From contig VSJF01000003.1 of assembly GCA_009739215.1 (NCBI GenBank), positions 1,922,001-1,986,000 of the forward strand: a stretch of 64,000 nucleotides of DNA. Direction: 5' to 3'. The DNA is from Floccularia luteovirens (lineage: Eukaryota; Basidiomycota; Agaricomycetes; Agaricales; Squamanitaceae). A program made the translations under genes and the position numbers. Positions 50,233-62,760 of the stretch are shown piece after piece. The first letter of the stretch is position 1, and each line of letters starts with the position of its first letter. The notes beneath the pieces were generated by a model. It had not been told where the DNA came from. It saw only the letters and a program-made list of their open reading frames with translations, and did not search any database.

Positions 50233-51237
50233 TTAGCGAAACAAGGTCACTAGTAGGACATTCAGACCATGGGATTTGACCCATTTCAAAGACGCAGGGT
50301 TCCCCTTCTTCTTGATATCCTTGATAAGCGCCTTTCGACTCGGATGCATGATTTTGCGAATCGCCGTCGGCCCACTCTTGCGAATGTTGATGTATTCCTT
50401 CACATTAATGAAGGCATGAGAATGTAAGAATTTTTTTGCAGCGGTGAGAGTCGGAGGCAAAGATGTTGATCCAAACCCGAGCTCGACAATAAGTGATTGG
50501 AGTAATGTCAAATAGTAGACTTTGTCTGTTCGCGCCTCAGGATTTTCCAGGAAACTGCACAACGGTTCAGCTATATAGAGATGTAGAAAAGGAGAGACCC
50601 ACGAAGTTATGAATTGGGAAGCTTCGTCATACAAAGCTTGTTCTTTCTCACCCAGAGGTCCTTGCCCTGGCGAAGTAGTACGCTGAGTGGGGAGAACACT
50701 AGGATTGGCTTTGGGTGTAGCCGCATTTGGCTCTGCTGTTTTCTGTTTCTTTTTCTTATTCTTCTTTTTTGGTGTGGACTTGTCCTTTTGTCCCGCCGTC
50801 AACGTTTCAGTGAAAGGGCTGTCGAGTGCCGCTGTAGGCTTAGCGACCTTCTTTCGAGGCTTCCTCTTCTTTGTGGCAATGACGGGCTTTGCCTGCTTGG
50901 GTTGTTTTGCTTTCTTGGCTGCTGATATAGATTGTTTTGGTGGCGCAGAAAGGGTCATACTTTGGATCGCGGCAGTGAGACTACCTGTAGCAGTAGGGAG
51001 CGCAGGAGACCCGGGAGGGCTGAGTACAACATAGTCTTCAGAAGATGAGCCCGACGATATGGAATCGTCTGAGAGACTCCAAACGATCTCGTCGTCGGAG
51101 TCATCCAGTGAAGGCGTATGTAGTAATCTTGAGGATGAGGGTACTAGAGATGAGATACTGGCTATCATATCATATGAGGATTCTGACAGAGTTGACATGG
51201 TAGGGGAGAGGTTTGCTGAGGGATTGGATGTCGACAT
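50233..51237 (-). CDS. Lysine-rich protein of unknown function
   Basis: I do not recognise it. A single open exon of 334 codons from ATG 51237, unusual here where most genes are intron-rich. The first third is Ser/Asp-rich and acidic (LDDSDDEIVWSLSDDSISSGSSSEDYVVLSPPGSP). The middle is very basic (KKAKQPKQAKPVIATKKRKPRKKVAK; STPKKKNKKKKQK), resembling bipartite nuclear or nucleolar signals. The last 130 residues look folded and helical: EKEQALYDEASQFITSWVSPFLHLYIAEPLCSFLENPE, TDKVYYLTLLQSLIVELGFG, LPPTLTAAKKFLHSHAFINVKEYINIRKSG. The gene is probably conserved in mushrooms, with a nuclear or nucleolar role inferred only from the basic region. Confidence 0.7.
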   Translation of the reverse strand: MSTSNPSANLSPTMSTLSESSYDMIASISSLVPSSSRLLHTPSLDDSDDEIVWSLSDDSISSGSSSEDYVVLSPPGSPALPTATGSLTAAIQSMTLSAPPKQSISAAKKAKQPKQAKPVIATKKRKPRKKVAKPTAALDSPFTETLTAGQKDKSTPKKKNKKKKQKTAEPNAATPKANPSVLPTQRTTSPGQGPLGEKEQALYDEASQFITSWVSPFLHLYIAEPLCSFLENPEARTDKVYYLTLLQSLIVELGFGSTSLPPTLTAAKKFLHSHAFINVKEYINIRKSGPTAIRKIMHPSRKALIKDIKKKGNPASLKWVKSHGLNVLLVTLFR

Positions 51238-51371
51238 GATGAGAAGTAGGAAAGGAGGAAGTAAGGAGAGACAAACAGGGGAAAGGGAGGGGGAAGAGTA
51301 ATCCGGATTTCACGTTATCTAATCCGGCAATGGGCTGATTCTCCGCTTCTACGGGTTCACAACATTCATCG

Positions 51372-53490
51372 TCACACTATCTTCCAGTACACTACACTAC
51401 TCCCATATCCAGCTACCACACGCTGCTCAACTTTCACCTTCCGTCTCCATCTCTTCCGTCTTAGATCCATCACCTTTGCACTCCGCGCCTCGAGCATCAG
51501 CCGCTCGCCTGATGGCGAATTCAGGCTGGTTGGGATTGCAACACTTGATTTCTTCCCATTCCCAATCTCAGATGTATAATTCCTACCCCAAACCATAACG
51601 TCGCTGCCCCCAACTGACTCCAATCCTTCCGAGGATTCCAAGGCAACCATGACATGACCTGTTGGTGATATACTTATATCCTTAGGTCTGATTGGCTGTA
51701 GACTGCGACTTTGCTCGCTGTCTAAAAATACTTCAAACTAAGCACTAATGACTGTTTGGCTGAACGCATCGCTCACATTGCAAAAGCCCGCTGATGTTTT
51801 TAACACGGATTGGGTTTCCCTGGGCGTTGCTGTATGAATTATTTCCAAGTCCTCCATGTTGTCCATTACCGCACATCATAAAGTCAGTAGTTGTATGCGA
51901 ACCATCGCTTTTACGCTCTACCGTGAAAGCGGTCAAGTCGCCTCCTGTTAGTATTTAATTACCAAAATTAACAGTATAACTCCAGAAATAAGAAAATTAA
52001 CTAGCCTGCAGATACGTTCAAGCACTTGCTGCGTGTTTGATTTGAGGCCATGCGCCAAAGGACAACTTCAGTCGGTACAATGATAGTATCCAGAGCGACA
52101 TTGCTTCCGAGACCCAACTGCCTGAGCATACAATCAAGTCAAATTGAGTATCCTTTCGAGTCACGGAAATTAAGAATTGGTATACCCATATTCATTTGCT
52201 CCCCAAGCAAGGACCCTCCCATCACCAGTTCGAGCGAAGCTACTTCTCCCTCCAGCAGCGACTTGCGCAATTTCTATACCTCGCAAAACAGGAACTTCGA
52301 AAAGGTTGGCGCAGAATCGTATGTTCTTATCATCAATATCAGCTAGATTGTCTGTAACTGACGATGTTGAATTAATGCGGACAGCCCGCGACAACTTCGC
52401 AAATGGATCAGCGAGCGACTTCGGGACAAGATCCACGTTAATATGGGATACGTGCTTAGTGGTTCTGGAAGCTGGGTCTGGAATATCGAATTGACGGAAT
52501 CCAAGCTGACCGTATTGATTTGCGTCTTTATTAATAGGGTGCGCAAAAGTACGACCCTTGGAAGTAAGAGCAAGCAAATGGTTTTTGCCTGCTGCAATAG
52601 AAATATATCTGATCAAAACATAAGAATCAAAACCGATAATACCAAACTAGTTTTCACATACCTCTCTCCCCATCCAAGTTTCTCCTTGGATGTTATTTCA
52701 GCAAAATCTACTGTTTCATCTTCTCCCCAGAACCATCCAGTACCCCACCAAGAATCACTGGAGGGAGTGGGACACCCTAGTGATAGCTCTTGAGAAGCTG
52801 CATCTGTGGCTAGCGTATAAACTTTGCCAGATGCAGACAGCGCATACAATTTGTGCTCGGTAAGTTGGAGTTGAATAATATTCTGATATTGAGTTTCAGT
52901 GGACAAGAGATATGCATATATTGAGAAAACTCGCCTTCTCTCTCAAAGTTAGCTTGGGTTTCTGGCAGTTTTCAAATTTTTGTCCAAAAAATCCTTCCCC
53001 CCACTGATAGACATCTCCGCGTGCATCAATACAGGCTGCATGTGTTTCATGGAAGACCAAGTCCCGCAATGCAATATCGTCCAACCATTCAACAAATGAT
53101 GGAGTCCGGGTGACTTCATCAATTGAATCATCGGGACAAAGCGTTTTATGACTTAAAGATTATTTAGTTTAAATTAGGAGAAATGGAATTAGAATATTAT
53201 CACCTGTTCGATCCCCATACCAGCGAACGCAGCCCATCATGATCGCTGTGAGTCGGGACTTTTCCCGAAACTGAAACTGGCTTTGTGCTTTCCAAACTTG
53301 GAGCCAGACTCATGGTATCCCCATGAACAGTTCTCCTATTTCCAACCCATATCGCAGCACCTACAGCTGCAGCCGAAGCAACTAATACGAAAGTTCGTCT
53401 GTTTTGAGTAGCATATATCTGGGAAGCGCCTGGAGTGTGATAGAACCTTTGAATGGTGGGTCTCAAAGATAACCTTGCGCGTGTAAACAT
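51372..53490 (-). CDS. FMP25: Fmp25-like mitochondrial RCC1-repeat protein
   Basis: Fmp25 is an inner-membrane RCC1-repeat protein of yeast linked to assembly of respiratory complex III. The first ATG in frame (53490) gives MFTRARLSLRPTIQRFYHTPG, a basic presequence, and RRTFVLVASAAAVGAAIWVGNRR is a membrane anchor. RCC1 beta-propeller blades follow: SLVWGSNR, THAACIDARGDVYQWGEGFFG, KLYALSASGKVYTLA, YISIAAGKNHLLALTSKGRTFAHP, QVAAGGRSSFARTGDGRVLAWGANEYGQLGLG, NVSAGGDLTAFTVERK...DFMMCGNGQHGGLGN and DVMVWGRNYTSEIGNG. The repeats are degenerate, as in this subfamily. About six exons. Roughly 590 residues. Confidence 0.85.
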
Positions 53491-53766
53491 TAGTACAACC
53501 CTGCTTTTGTATGCATATAACACCCGGGTGTTAGATTCGGAGTAGTTGTCGAGTAAGACACTGACAGTGCACTAGAAAATTAGATTCCGAAGTCGCGTCA
53601 GTCACATGATCTCTTCCCACTCAACTAATCTGGAGACAAGATTCTTTATAAACTATCACAGGTAATTCAAGCTCAAATATTATTCAAGGTAATGACTAGC
53701 CAGAAATTCTCCCCAAACGACTTTTAAAAAAATTGTGCAGATGAATAAAAGAGTGTATATTCCCTC

Positions 53767-54198
53767 TCAAACCACACGGTCTACCAAAGATTTCCTTCGC
53801 TCTCCTTTTGCAGGTGTTGGAGGGGTAAGTACCACACATACGGAGTTGTTCCCATTTGTCATATTCCCAAAGATAGTCGGATGAGATGGTGAAATACGCA
53901 GCGAAGCGAATGACATAGACTCGTTTGTACAACCTTGCTCCAGAGCTCCTCGAAAGCTATTATTATGGCGTTTTTGAACAGCAGTCCCGAAACCTGCAAA
54001 GTAAATGAACCGTGATCGTGTGCGGGATAGGATATTGGTTTTCTCGTTAGGTAGACCTTCCTCCCATATATGTTCCTTATCGTAGGTTTGGGAGCAGCAG
54101 CGAGAACAGAGGAACACAAGGATTCCGACGAAGATGAACGTCACTAGACCGAATATCGCAATCACGAATACTGCCACTGCGGATAAAAGTTTTGTCAT
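53767..54198 (-). CDS. Small single-span membrane protein, function unknown
   Basis: One uninterrupted exon of 143 codons. The N-terminus is one long hydrophobic helix (MTKLLSAVAVFVIAIFGLVTFIFVGILVFLCSRCC) followed by a polar C-terminal tail of about 105 residues with basic patches (RTRSRF, KGERRKS). The double Cys just after the helix (CSRCCSQ) could be palmitoylated. I recognise no family. ATG 54198 starts the helix. It is fairly convincing as a gene because the frame, the hydrophobic profile and the basic cytosolic end agree, but RNA support is needed. Confidence 0.5.
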   Translation of the reverse strand: MTKLLSAVAVFVIAIFGLVTFIFVGILVFLCSRCCSQTYDKEHIWEEGLPNEKTNILSRTRSRFIYFAGFGTAVQKRHNNSFRGALEQGCTNESMSFASLRISPSHPTIFGNMTNGNNSVCVVLTPPTPAKGERRKSLVDRVV

Positions 54199-54837
54199 TA
54201 TGACTAGTTGGAGAATAATAAATTAGAGTTACTAGAGGGAAGCGTCTGCATCGTTTGAGTGTTCAGGTGAGCTCTTGAGAAGATGACTTTTGTATCTCGA
54301 GTTAAAGCTGGTACGAATTTGCGGGGTGAGTTGAGGCTGACTAGGATATCTGAGCATATCTATGTCACAACCGTCCGTATTGAAATTATTGTCTGTAAGA
54401 TCACGACATGGCGAGAATTCTACAGATGAGTTATATTTGTTCACGACAACCTATAATTTAAATATGTAGAACTTATCAAGAAGTGCGTAGTTTTGGCAGA
54501 AAGTATAGTCTATTATTAGTCCAGTATTTGAATGCGATCAACTCATTGGCAGAGGGATTCTTGATTTGTGGGAACGAAAGCTTCACAAATTGAAATACAG
54601 AGGCGTACGTGCTACTGAACCTTACAATCATCCGACAGAGTGGCAAAGTTTTTCCGGCGTACCCACAAGTTACATATCGCGTTCGTGAGATACGATGGCA
54701 GCATTTGTCGGTGTTTACCGAGCAGCTTGCCTTGTCTGATCAGTACGAGTCACCTAAATTTGATTTCTTGAAGAAGAAATAAATGGGATGTTCAACCTTT
54801 TCGTTACTTTCCCCACCCTCACCTCGCGCTTAAAACA
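54199..54837. other. Spacer and divergent promoter before PRO3
   Basis: About 640 bp. It has a 70-codon open frame on the minus strand (54232-54444) that I do not accept as a gene, then the promoter region of PRO3. Confidence 0.4.
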
Positions 54838-56063
54838 ATGGGTTATACTTTGTGTGTATTAGGTCGTCTCCTTCTGCTTCTTCGTCAGCAGAGCTACATA
54901 CTGATGAATCTTTAGGATGTGGTACTATGGGCATTGCAGTCTTGTCAGGGGTAATCGACAGTCTTGATATCTCTTCACGGCTGCTCAATGGCAACGGTAC
55001 TTCAAAATGGGAATCTCATACCCCTGGAACGTTGACACCAGTGGGCACGCCCGATGCGACTACGGCGACTCGTTATATTGCGTGTGTCAGTCGTCAAGAA
55101 AGCGCGGCTAAACTACGAGCAATCTTTGACTCACTAGGTGAAATTGGTGAGACCGTAGAGATCTTTGCCTCCAAAAACTTGGAAGCCGTAAAACAAGCAG
55201 ATGTTATATTATTGTGGTACGAGAATCGTACAACAAAACTTCTAGGCTATCAAGTCTCACTTCTAATCCTAGTTGTAAACCTCAGATTGCGGAGGCTGTC
55301 TTGAACGAACCAGGACTCAAGGAAGCACTCGATGGTAAACTGTTGATCAGTATCCTTGCGGGTATTACTATGCGCCAAATTCAAGGATGGGTCCTTCCAT
55401 CGACAAGAGTTGTACGAGCTATGCCTAACACACCGTGCAAGGTGAGCCAACTAGTGCAGCCGTTTTTAAGAATAGAATAATTAAAGATAATTAATCTTTA
55501 CTATAGATTCGTGAAGGCATGACTGTCGTATCCAATCTCCCCTACTCTCCAGAATCTGAGAGGGACCGTGCCATAATTCTCAAAATTTTCTCTTCCATTG
55601 GAAGATGTCGGTTCTTGGAAGAAAAGCATTTCGATGCATGTACGGCTCTTTCTGGCTCTGGCCCCGCATTCGCTTGTATCTTTTTGGAAGCAATGGCAGA
55701 TGGAGGCGTCATGATGGGGTTACCTCGAGCAGAAGCTCTTGAGTTGGCTGCCCAAAGTCAGTTAGTCCTGAGTCTTGAGTTTTTATTATTATGGAATTTG
55801 ACTATTTTCCTAGCTTTGCAAGGAGCAGCCCGAATGGTTTTACAAAGTGGTACACATCCTGCACAAATCAAAGATACAGTTACTAGTAAGTGTGGCCATA
55901 CCTGGTATATAAACCTAAACATTGAATTCTTCCAGCTCCTGGTGGTTGCACAATTGCTGGACTTCTTGCTCTAGAAGATGGAAGAGTCCGTTCCACAATT
56001 GCAAGGGCAATACAGATAGCAACAGATCGCGCTTGTGAACTTGGACAGCCCTCCAAAAAATGA
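54838..56063 (+). CDS. PRO3: Pyrroline-5-carboxylate reductase
   Basis: This enzyme reduces pyrroline-5-carboxylate to proline with NAD(P)H, the last step of proline synthesis. A 25-nt first exon and a 53-bp intron (54863-54915) are needed to form MGYTLCVLGCGTMGIAVLSGV, with the Rossmann GxGxMG motif made across the splice. Then VILLCCKPQIAEAVL (again across an intron), LLISILAGITM, VVRAMPNTPCKIREGMTVV, EKHFDACTALSGSGPAFACIFLEAMADGGVMMGLPR, ALQGAARMVLQSG and HPAQIKDTVTTPGGCTIAGLLALEDGRVRSTIARAI. Ends LGQPSKK. About 310 residues. The signature TPGGxT is split by the last intron. Confidence 0.94.
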
Positions 56064-56749
56064 TGTATTATTGTAACGATTACATTTTACAAAATCCGTG
56101 CTAGTCATTTATGATAATGTCATGAATTTCTGCTTATACCCAACAACACTTCGCAATCCCCATTTATCGGGGGATCCGAACAACGTAATGGAGATACGTC
56201 TGAATGATGATTGGTATCAATTTAGCTCCCATAAAATGAGGACGTGCGTGTATGCATATGAACGCCGCCCAGAGTGTTGAGGAGCAACGTGGGCTGAAAG
56301 ACGAGGATGAAAAATAAATTTATTAACTGCTAAACACTAGAATAGAACGCTGGTCAGATATATGGGATTAGAACTTTCAACAAAACATACCAAAGTGATT
56401 ACTCTTATTGGCTAAGATTGAACCTATAATACTTAAAGAATATTACTCATCAGAATTGTTAGCCTCTCCAAGCCACGAGAAGGGCCAAATACTTAGATTT
56501 TGGAGGTGCAAATAATGAAGTGGAGATGAGAATATTATTTTTGCTCTTTTGAATGGGCGCCAATCCGTCAAGTGATTCGGAAGGACGCTAAAGTGAGAGA
56601 GCTTTTTTCCCACAGGTTTGTGACAAGATAGCGTTTTGAATAGAATTGCAGAATGAGGTCTAGTGTACAAGTAACCCTATATTGGAGCCATGAGAATGTG
56701 ATGATACGATGGAGGACAAGAAGGGCGTACAGTATATAAATTATGAATA
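56064..56749. other. Spacer between PRO3 and RPT3 3' ends
   Basis: About 690 bp of AT-rich convergent spacer. Frames at 56098-56280 (+) and 56443-56670 (-) look random. No repeat or RNA gene seen. Confidence 0.5.
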
Positions 56750-58370
<1,621 letters not shown>

Positions 58371-58569
58371 CTTGTTATAATGTGGATTGTCAGTTGAAGA
58401 AATAGCTGACGCGGCTTGACGCGTTCACCTGCCAAATCCAGGAAAGTGATCGTGGGAAAGCTTACCCATTCTTTAACAGAATCGACCAAATTTATGACCA
58501 CCAATTACACTTTTAACATTGAACGTTGATCATTAACATTGTACTATTGAACGTCAGTGACATATAAAA
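58371..58569. promoter_or_regulatory. Divergent promoter between RPT3 and CBC2
   Basis: 199 bp between opposite ATGs. I looked for the proteasome element GGTGGCAAA (PACE) on both strands and found none. An ACGCGT (near 58424) is embedded in TGACGCGGCTTGACGCGTTC, a short imperfect direct repeat. TTTAACATTGAACGTTGATCATTAACATTGTACTATTGAACGT near the CBC2 side is also repetitive. Confidence 0.4.
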
Positions 58570-59434
58570 ATGGCTCATGTAGTGGCCTCCTTGGACCAAC
58601 CCTCAAATTATAAAGATTCACAAACTCGTGTGGATCGTCAGAGGCAGACAGAACTTCTGTCAAAGTCAACTACCCTCTATGTAGGTCCCTACATCATGCC
58701 TTATAATTTTTCGGGATATCTATCAAACGATGGTTTTCATAGATTGGTAACTTGAGTTTCTACACGACAGAAGAGCAGATTTATGAGCTCTTCACAAAAT
58801 GTGCCAGTCCGGACGATGGTGGGGGTATTAAGAGAATCATTATGGGTCTTGACAGGAATACGAGGTGAGTGATATTGAAAATCAGGTATCTGATGGCTCT
58901 GAGGAAGGTATGCAGAACTCCATGTGGATTCTGTTTTGTTGAGTATTACACGCATGCTGAAGCCCTAGCAAGCATGAGATACGTTAGTGGAACTAAACTA
59001 GACGAACGAATAATTCGATGTGATTTGGACTTGGGATATAGGGAAGGGAGACAATTCGGGCGAGGAAAAAGTGGGGGTCAGGTGAGAGACGAACATCGAC
59101 AAGATTATGACCCAGGGCGTGGTGGATGGGGAGCTCAAGCGCAGAAACTGGAGATTGAGAGGAGACGTGAGGTAGAGGAGCGTTATGCGGATGCTACAGA
59201 TGGACCTGGGGCAGTTGCGGGCGGAGGAGGTGATTGGAAAGAATCAGAAAGTAGTAACACCAATGGCAAACTCAAACGAGCCCGCTCGCCGGATGACGAT
59301 GGTGACAATACCAGAATGGTGTGTTGCTGATTTTGCACCTTTATTTGCGAAAGAATGTCATTGACCTGTCTCTTTTTTCAACTTAGGTCAATCGAACAAG
59401 AAACGAAGAAGATCTGGAAGCAGAACGCATGTAA
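58570..59434 (+). CDS. CBC2: Nuclear cap-binding complex small subunit (CBP20)
   Basis: The CBP20-CBP80 heterodimer binds the m7G cap of new transcripts and feeds splicing, 3' end formation and export. The N-tail [94 protein letters not shown] is spread over three exons; its RNP2 (LYIGNLSF) and RNP1 (CGFCFVEY) cores and the cap-stacking Tyr residues of the N-tail fit CBP20. The C-tail has [27 protein letters not shown], then a longer basic/acidic extension and a last small exon ending EDLEAERM. The first ATG of the open exon is used. Head to head with RPT3. Confidence 0.94.
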
Positions 59435-59669
59435 TTCCAAAAAAAACACACACATTGGACTCCCTTTCCTTGTCAGGCACTTGCTTTATGTTCATATTTA
59501 TGCATCTGTGGCTCATACCATTTGTACACTGTCGAAGTCAAAAATGGTGAATCTAGAGATATAGCTGGAACGAAAAGGCCCATCGGACGAAAGATGTTAG
59601 CTGGAAAAAGCAATGAATGGACAACTTGGATTGATGCTGCTCTATAATCACAAGGTAATATGATAAATG

Positions 59670-60539
59670 CTAATATACTATGGATGCTTGCAGGGGGAAT
59701 CTTGAATTGAATGTTTTTTCGTCGAAATAAGTCATGTGCAAATCCCGAACGAGACGATGTGCTTCAGATGTAGATGTCATCCTAATGAGGAAGCGTGATA
59801 CCATCGAGAACTTTCCTTGAGGGCTTCACAAATATATGTTAGATTAAGGAAACATGGAGAGGTAGACGTAACACACAGATTGACTTTAACAATATCAAGT
59901 TTACCATCTTGCCCCTTAGCTACATCGTAATGTGCCAGAAGGGACTTGATACCTTCAACCGTTGATGTTCCAGGAAATCCCCATATGACAACATTTTTGT
60001 CGCCATTTAGAATACCACCATGGGGGCCGTTCCCGTTGAGTGCCCCACGTTCTACTGCTTGGCTGCGACCTTTCAAACCCCGTCCTCTGGTTGGCACATT
60101 CTCTGCAACGACTATAGCCTCAGATTTTGTAGGAACGCCACCTATCGTCAACTTCTTAAGTGCTCGGAGGGTATTATCCATAGAATCTGGGTGGTTTAAT
60201 GTAATAATCGCGCGTCCAGTGGGTCTGAACCCCTCATAATCTATTGCCACTGAGAAGAAAACAAGTATCAGTCTTCATAAAGTACATTATGTGCGCCAAC
60301 ACTCACCATCAGTTATACCACCGATACTCGCACGAAGGACTGCTCTCCGTACATCCTCAGGAGTAGTGGAACGGAGCAAGCCATTGATGGCTATGTGCTT
60401 CGTATTTTTCGGGACTGTTTGTTAAATATATTAGAAACCGGTTAAGACAAAAGTGGTCGGTTATACCTTTTTGAGTCGCCCCTGTACGAGAATGGAGGAG
60501 ACTGGAAGCTGCTTGTCGAAGAATACCAGAACTACTCAT
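59670..60539 (-). CDS. Probable mitochondrial RNA-binding (RRM-like) protein
   Basis: The N-terminus MSSSGILRQAASSLLHSRTGATQK is a basic amphipathic presequence. Next is an RRM-like unit: KNTKHIAINGLLRSTTPEDVRRAVLRASIGGITDVAIDYEGFRPTGRAIITLNHPDSMDNTLRALKKLTIGGVPTKSEAIVVAENV. A linker with GRGLKGRSQAVERG is followed by a second such unit: NVVIWGFPGTSTVEGIKSLLAHYDVAKGQDGKLDIVKVNLPQGKFSMVSRFLIRMTSTSEAHRLVRDLHM. Across an intron near 59877-59824 the reading continues cleanly. Four exons or so, about 240 residues. I know no specific named orthologue; a role in mitochondrial RNA handling or the mitoribosome is inferred. Confidence 0.72.
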
Positions 60540-60700
60540 GAATACGGAAGAAATAAAATCTTCGGACAGTAGGACTTGGAAGACAGAAATAATCCAAATT
60601 GTCGCGCCTGTCACGTGCGTCACGAAACGATCCTGTAAAGACAGTCATATTTAAAGTTGCAGCATACTACCTCTCAACTAAACGAAATCTCCAGGAGTCA
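60540..60700. promoter_or_regulatory. Divergent promoter, RRM gene / SNRNP27
   Basis: 161 bp between opposite ATGs, serving both genes. No motif recognised. Confidence 0.4.
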
Positions 60701-61683
60701 ATGTCTTCTAGAACGGATCGCCGGAAGCGTGAACGCAGCTGGGAGAGAAGTGACAGGGACCGCGACAGGTACGAAGGGAGGTCGAGTCGTGGGGGTGGGA
60801 GGAACTATCACGACGATACGCGCAGACGTTCGAGTAGATCTCGTAGTCCGCGGCGGGGACAGAGGGAATCAAGGGGGCATGGTTAGTTTACTACTAATAA
60901 TAATATATGACTTATATTAATACATTTTAAACAGATAGACAAGAATATCGAAGAGAGAAAGATGACGATAGGCGGGACAGAAGCGATAGAGACAGGAGAA
61001 ATGATAGAGACAAAAAGGATGAAAGAGACAGGCGAGATAGAAGGGGTGATAAGGGTGATAACGACAGACAAGATGAGAAGAGCAGAGGCGATGAACGAGA
61101 CCTTGAGCGTGTAAGTGCAGAACCTTCCTCAAAACATGAAGAATCCAAGAGGGGGAACCCTACACACCCACAAACTGCGTCCAACGCAAGTAAGTTTTTT
61201 TGTTCTTTGGCAACCACAACACTGGAGTTTTATTTACAGATCGCCCTTCGACAAGTCATACACCGCACTCCCGACCGAACCTAGATCCTGATGCACCTGA
61301 TGATGATGGTGAAGAAGAAGGAGAAGAGATGGACGTCGCCAATGAAGATGATTCTGCCATGATGGCCATGATGGGTCTAAATGGTTTTGGTAGCACTAAG
61401 GTGAGTCTCCCTTTTTCTTTCTCTGAATTTGTCAACATAACTGAATGATCTCAAGGGGAAATCTGTTCAAGGAAACCAAGAAGGAGCTGTAGATATAAAA
61501 AAAGTGAGGACATGGAGGCAGTACATGAACAGGTACGCAGATAGCTGCATTATACTCTGGAGCATACTTACAATAATCTTTTACGTTAGGCGTGGAGGTT
61601 TCAACAGGTGAGATACTCGTTTTTACTTCGTGCCATTCCTTATACTCATTGTTGTACCAGACCACTTGACAAAATCAAATAAG
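60701..61683 (+). CDS. U4/U6.U5 tri-snRNP 27 kDa protein (SNRNP27 family)
   Basis: SNRNP27 is a tri-snRNP protein that helps keep 5' splice-site choice accurate when the spliceosome is activated. The N-terminal half is an RS/RD-type domain (RTDRRKRERSWERSDRDRDRY; RRSSRSRSPRRGQR; RDRSDRDRRNDRDKKDERDRRDRR). A charged linker (PDAPDDDGEEEGEEMDVANEDD) leads to the conserved C-terminal motif MMAMMGLNGFGSTKGKSVQGNQEGAVDIKKVRTWRQYMNRRGGFNRPLDKIK to the stop. This end is essentially invariant between fungi and animals, which fixes the assignment. Several small exons at the 3' end; the stop at 61683 is reached through a splice inside the codon for the Arg of NRP. Confidence 0.93.
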
Positions 61684-61979
61684 TATTGCTGTATGCGCAG
61701 GGCTTACATCTCTTGTTGAAAAGATAACATCGAATCGACACTCCTTATAATTTGACTTGACGCAGTCAGGTTTTCTACATGATGACTTTATTTATCTTAT
61801 GAACAACATTTCACAGAATTGACATAAATTGACATAAGCGCGAAATAAGACATAAGGGGAAAGGACCAGAAATTTGCTAGTATAAAGAGTAAAGCGTTGC
61901 GTAGGGAAACCTATTACCGCTGGTAGTTGGCGAGATCCCAGTTCTCCCGAACCAACGAGTAATGGAGCGAAAGCTCCTC

Positions 61980-62498
61980 TCAAAATCCGTGCACTTTAAT
62001 GGTTGTCTTCTCTAAGCCATTCTCAATCAAAAAGTTAGATATCTTGGCTCGTTGGTCGCCTTGCAACTGTATGACTTGGCCCATCTTCTCATCATCAACA
62101 AGTGTACCATTGCAGGCAAATTCCTATGTTACCCGCTTAGCAATAATTCGGGATACTACCGTGTTGAAATACCCACCTTCTTAAATGCTTTCAAGAGCTT
62201 TTTTGCATCATATTCTGTTCATAAGGATTTGTACATTGTACGAGACATCAGGAACAACCAGCTTACGTTTCGGCAGGCCTTGCAAGGTTGTCAAAGTTTT
62301 CCGACCATTTCTTTGTTGAATACGGATGTGAATGTAATCTGAGGTAGATCCAACGTCTGCACTATCAGCAAGCGGGTCCCCTTCGTCTGCAAAGGGATCT
62401 GGTGGGGTGATGGAGTAAGAACGAGCGCCAAAAATCGATAAGGCAGAAACATGAGGGCAATGAACTAACCGTAAGAATTGAGATTCTGCACGCTCATG
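61980..62498 (-). CDS. SUI1: Translation initiation factor eIF1 (SUI1)
   Basis: eIF1 binds the 40S P-site and enforces correct start codon choice. Exon 1 is MSVQNLNSY; the next, after an intron of about 95 bp, starts DPFADEGDPLADSADVGSTSDYIHIRIQQRNGRKTLTTLQGLPKR. Two further exons give YDAKKLLKAFKKEFACNGTLVDDEKMGQVIQLQGDQRAKISNFLIENGLEKTTIKVHGF. The SUI1 core IQQRNGRKTLTT and the ending IKVHGF are exact family marks. Around 113 residues, full length. Its own start context matters, because eIF1 synthesis is autoregulated by poor initiation context in other eukaryotes; here the leader just before the ATG reads AATCATCGC. Confidence 0.96.
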
Positions 62499-62760
62499 CG
62501 ATGATTAGAGAAATACAAGGAAAGAAAACTGAGTGGGGGTTGGTGGTGGAGGGAAGAATAAAAGCTAAGACTGGACTGAACTAGATGAACAAGTAGGCTG
62601 TGTGACTCCTAGACGGAGCCTTCATCGCATTATATAAGCAGATACGAAACTCGGACTCTCGGAGAAACTCTGATCTACACAGGTCGGCCGGGCCTACAAA
62701 GTTTGACAGAAGTTCCAGTCAAGGTTTTGCCGTCTTCTTCTCTCCGCGTAGCGCACAAAA
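62499..62760. promoter_or_regulatory. Divergent promoter of SUI1 and the FYV7-like gene, with a TATA-like site
   Basis: 262 bp. The sequence TTATATAAG at 62630-62638 reads as a good TATA box on the minus strand, about 135 bp before the SUI1 ATG, and acceptably on the plus strand too, so it could drive either gene. Confidence 0.5.

Noticed and set aside
54232..54444. 70-codon minus-strand frame upstream of the small membrane protein
   Set aside because: No hydrophobic or domain pattern, no link by splice to its neighbour; could be an exon, but no evidence.
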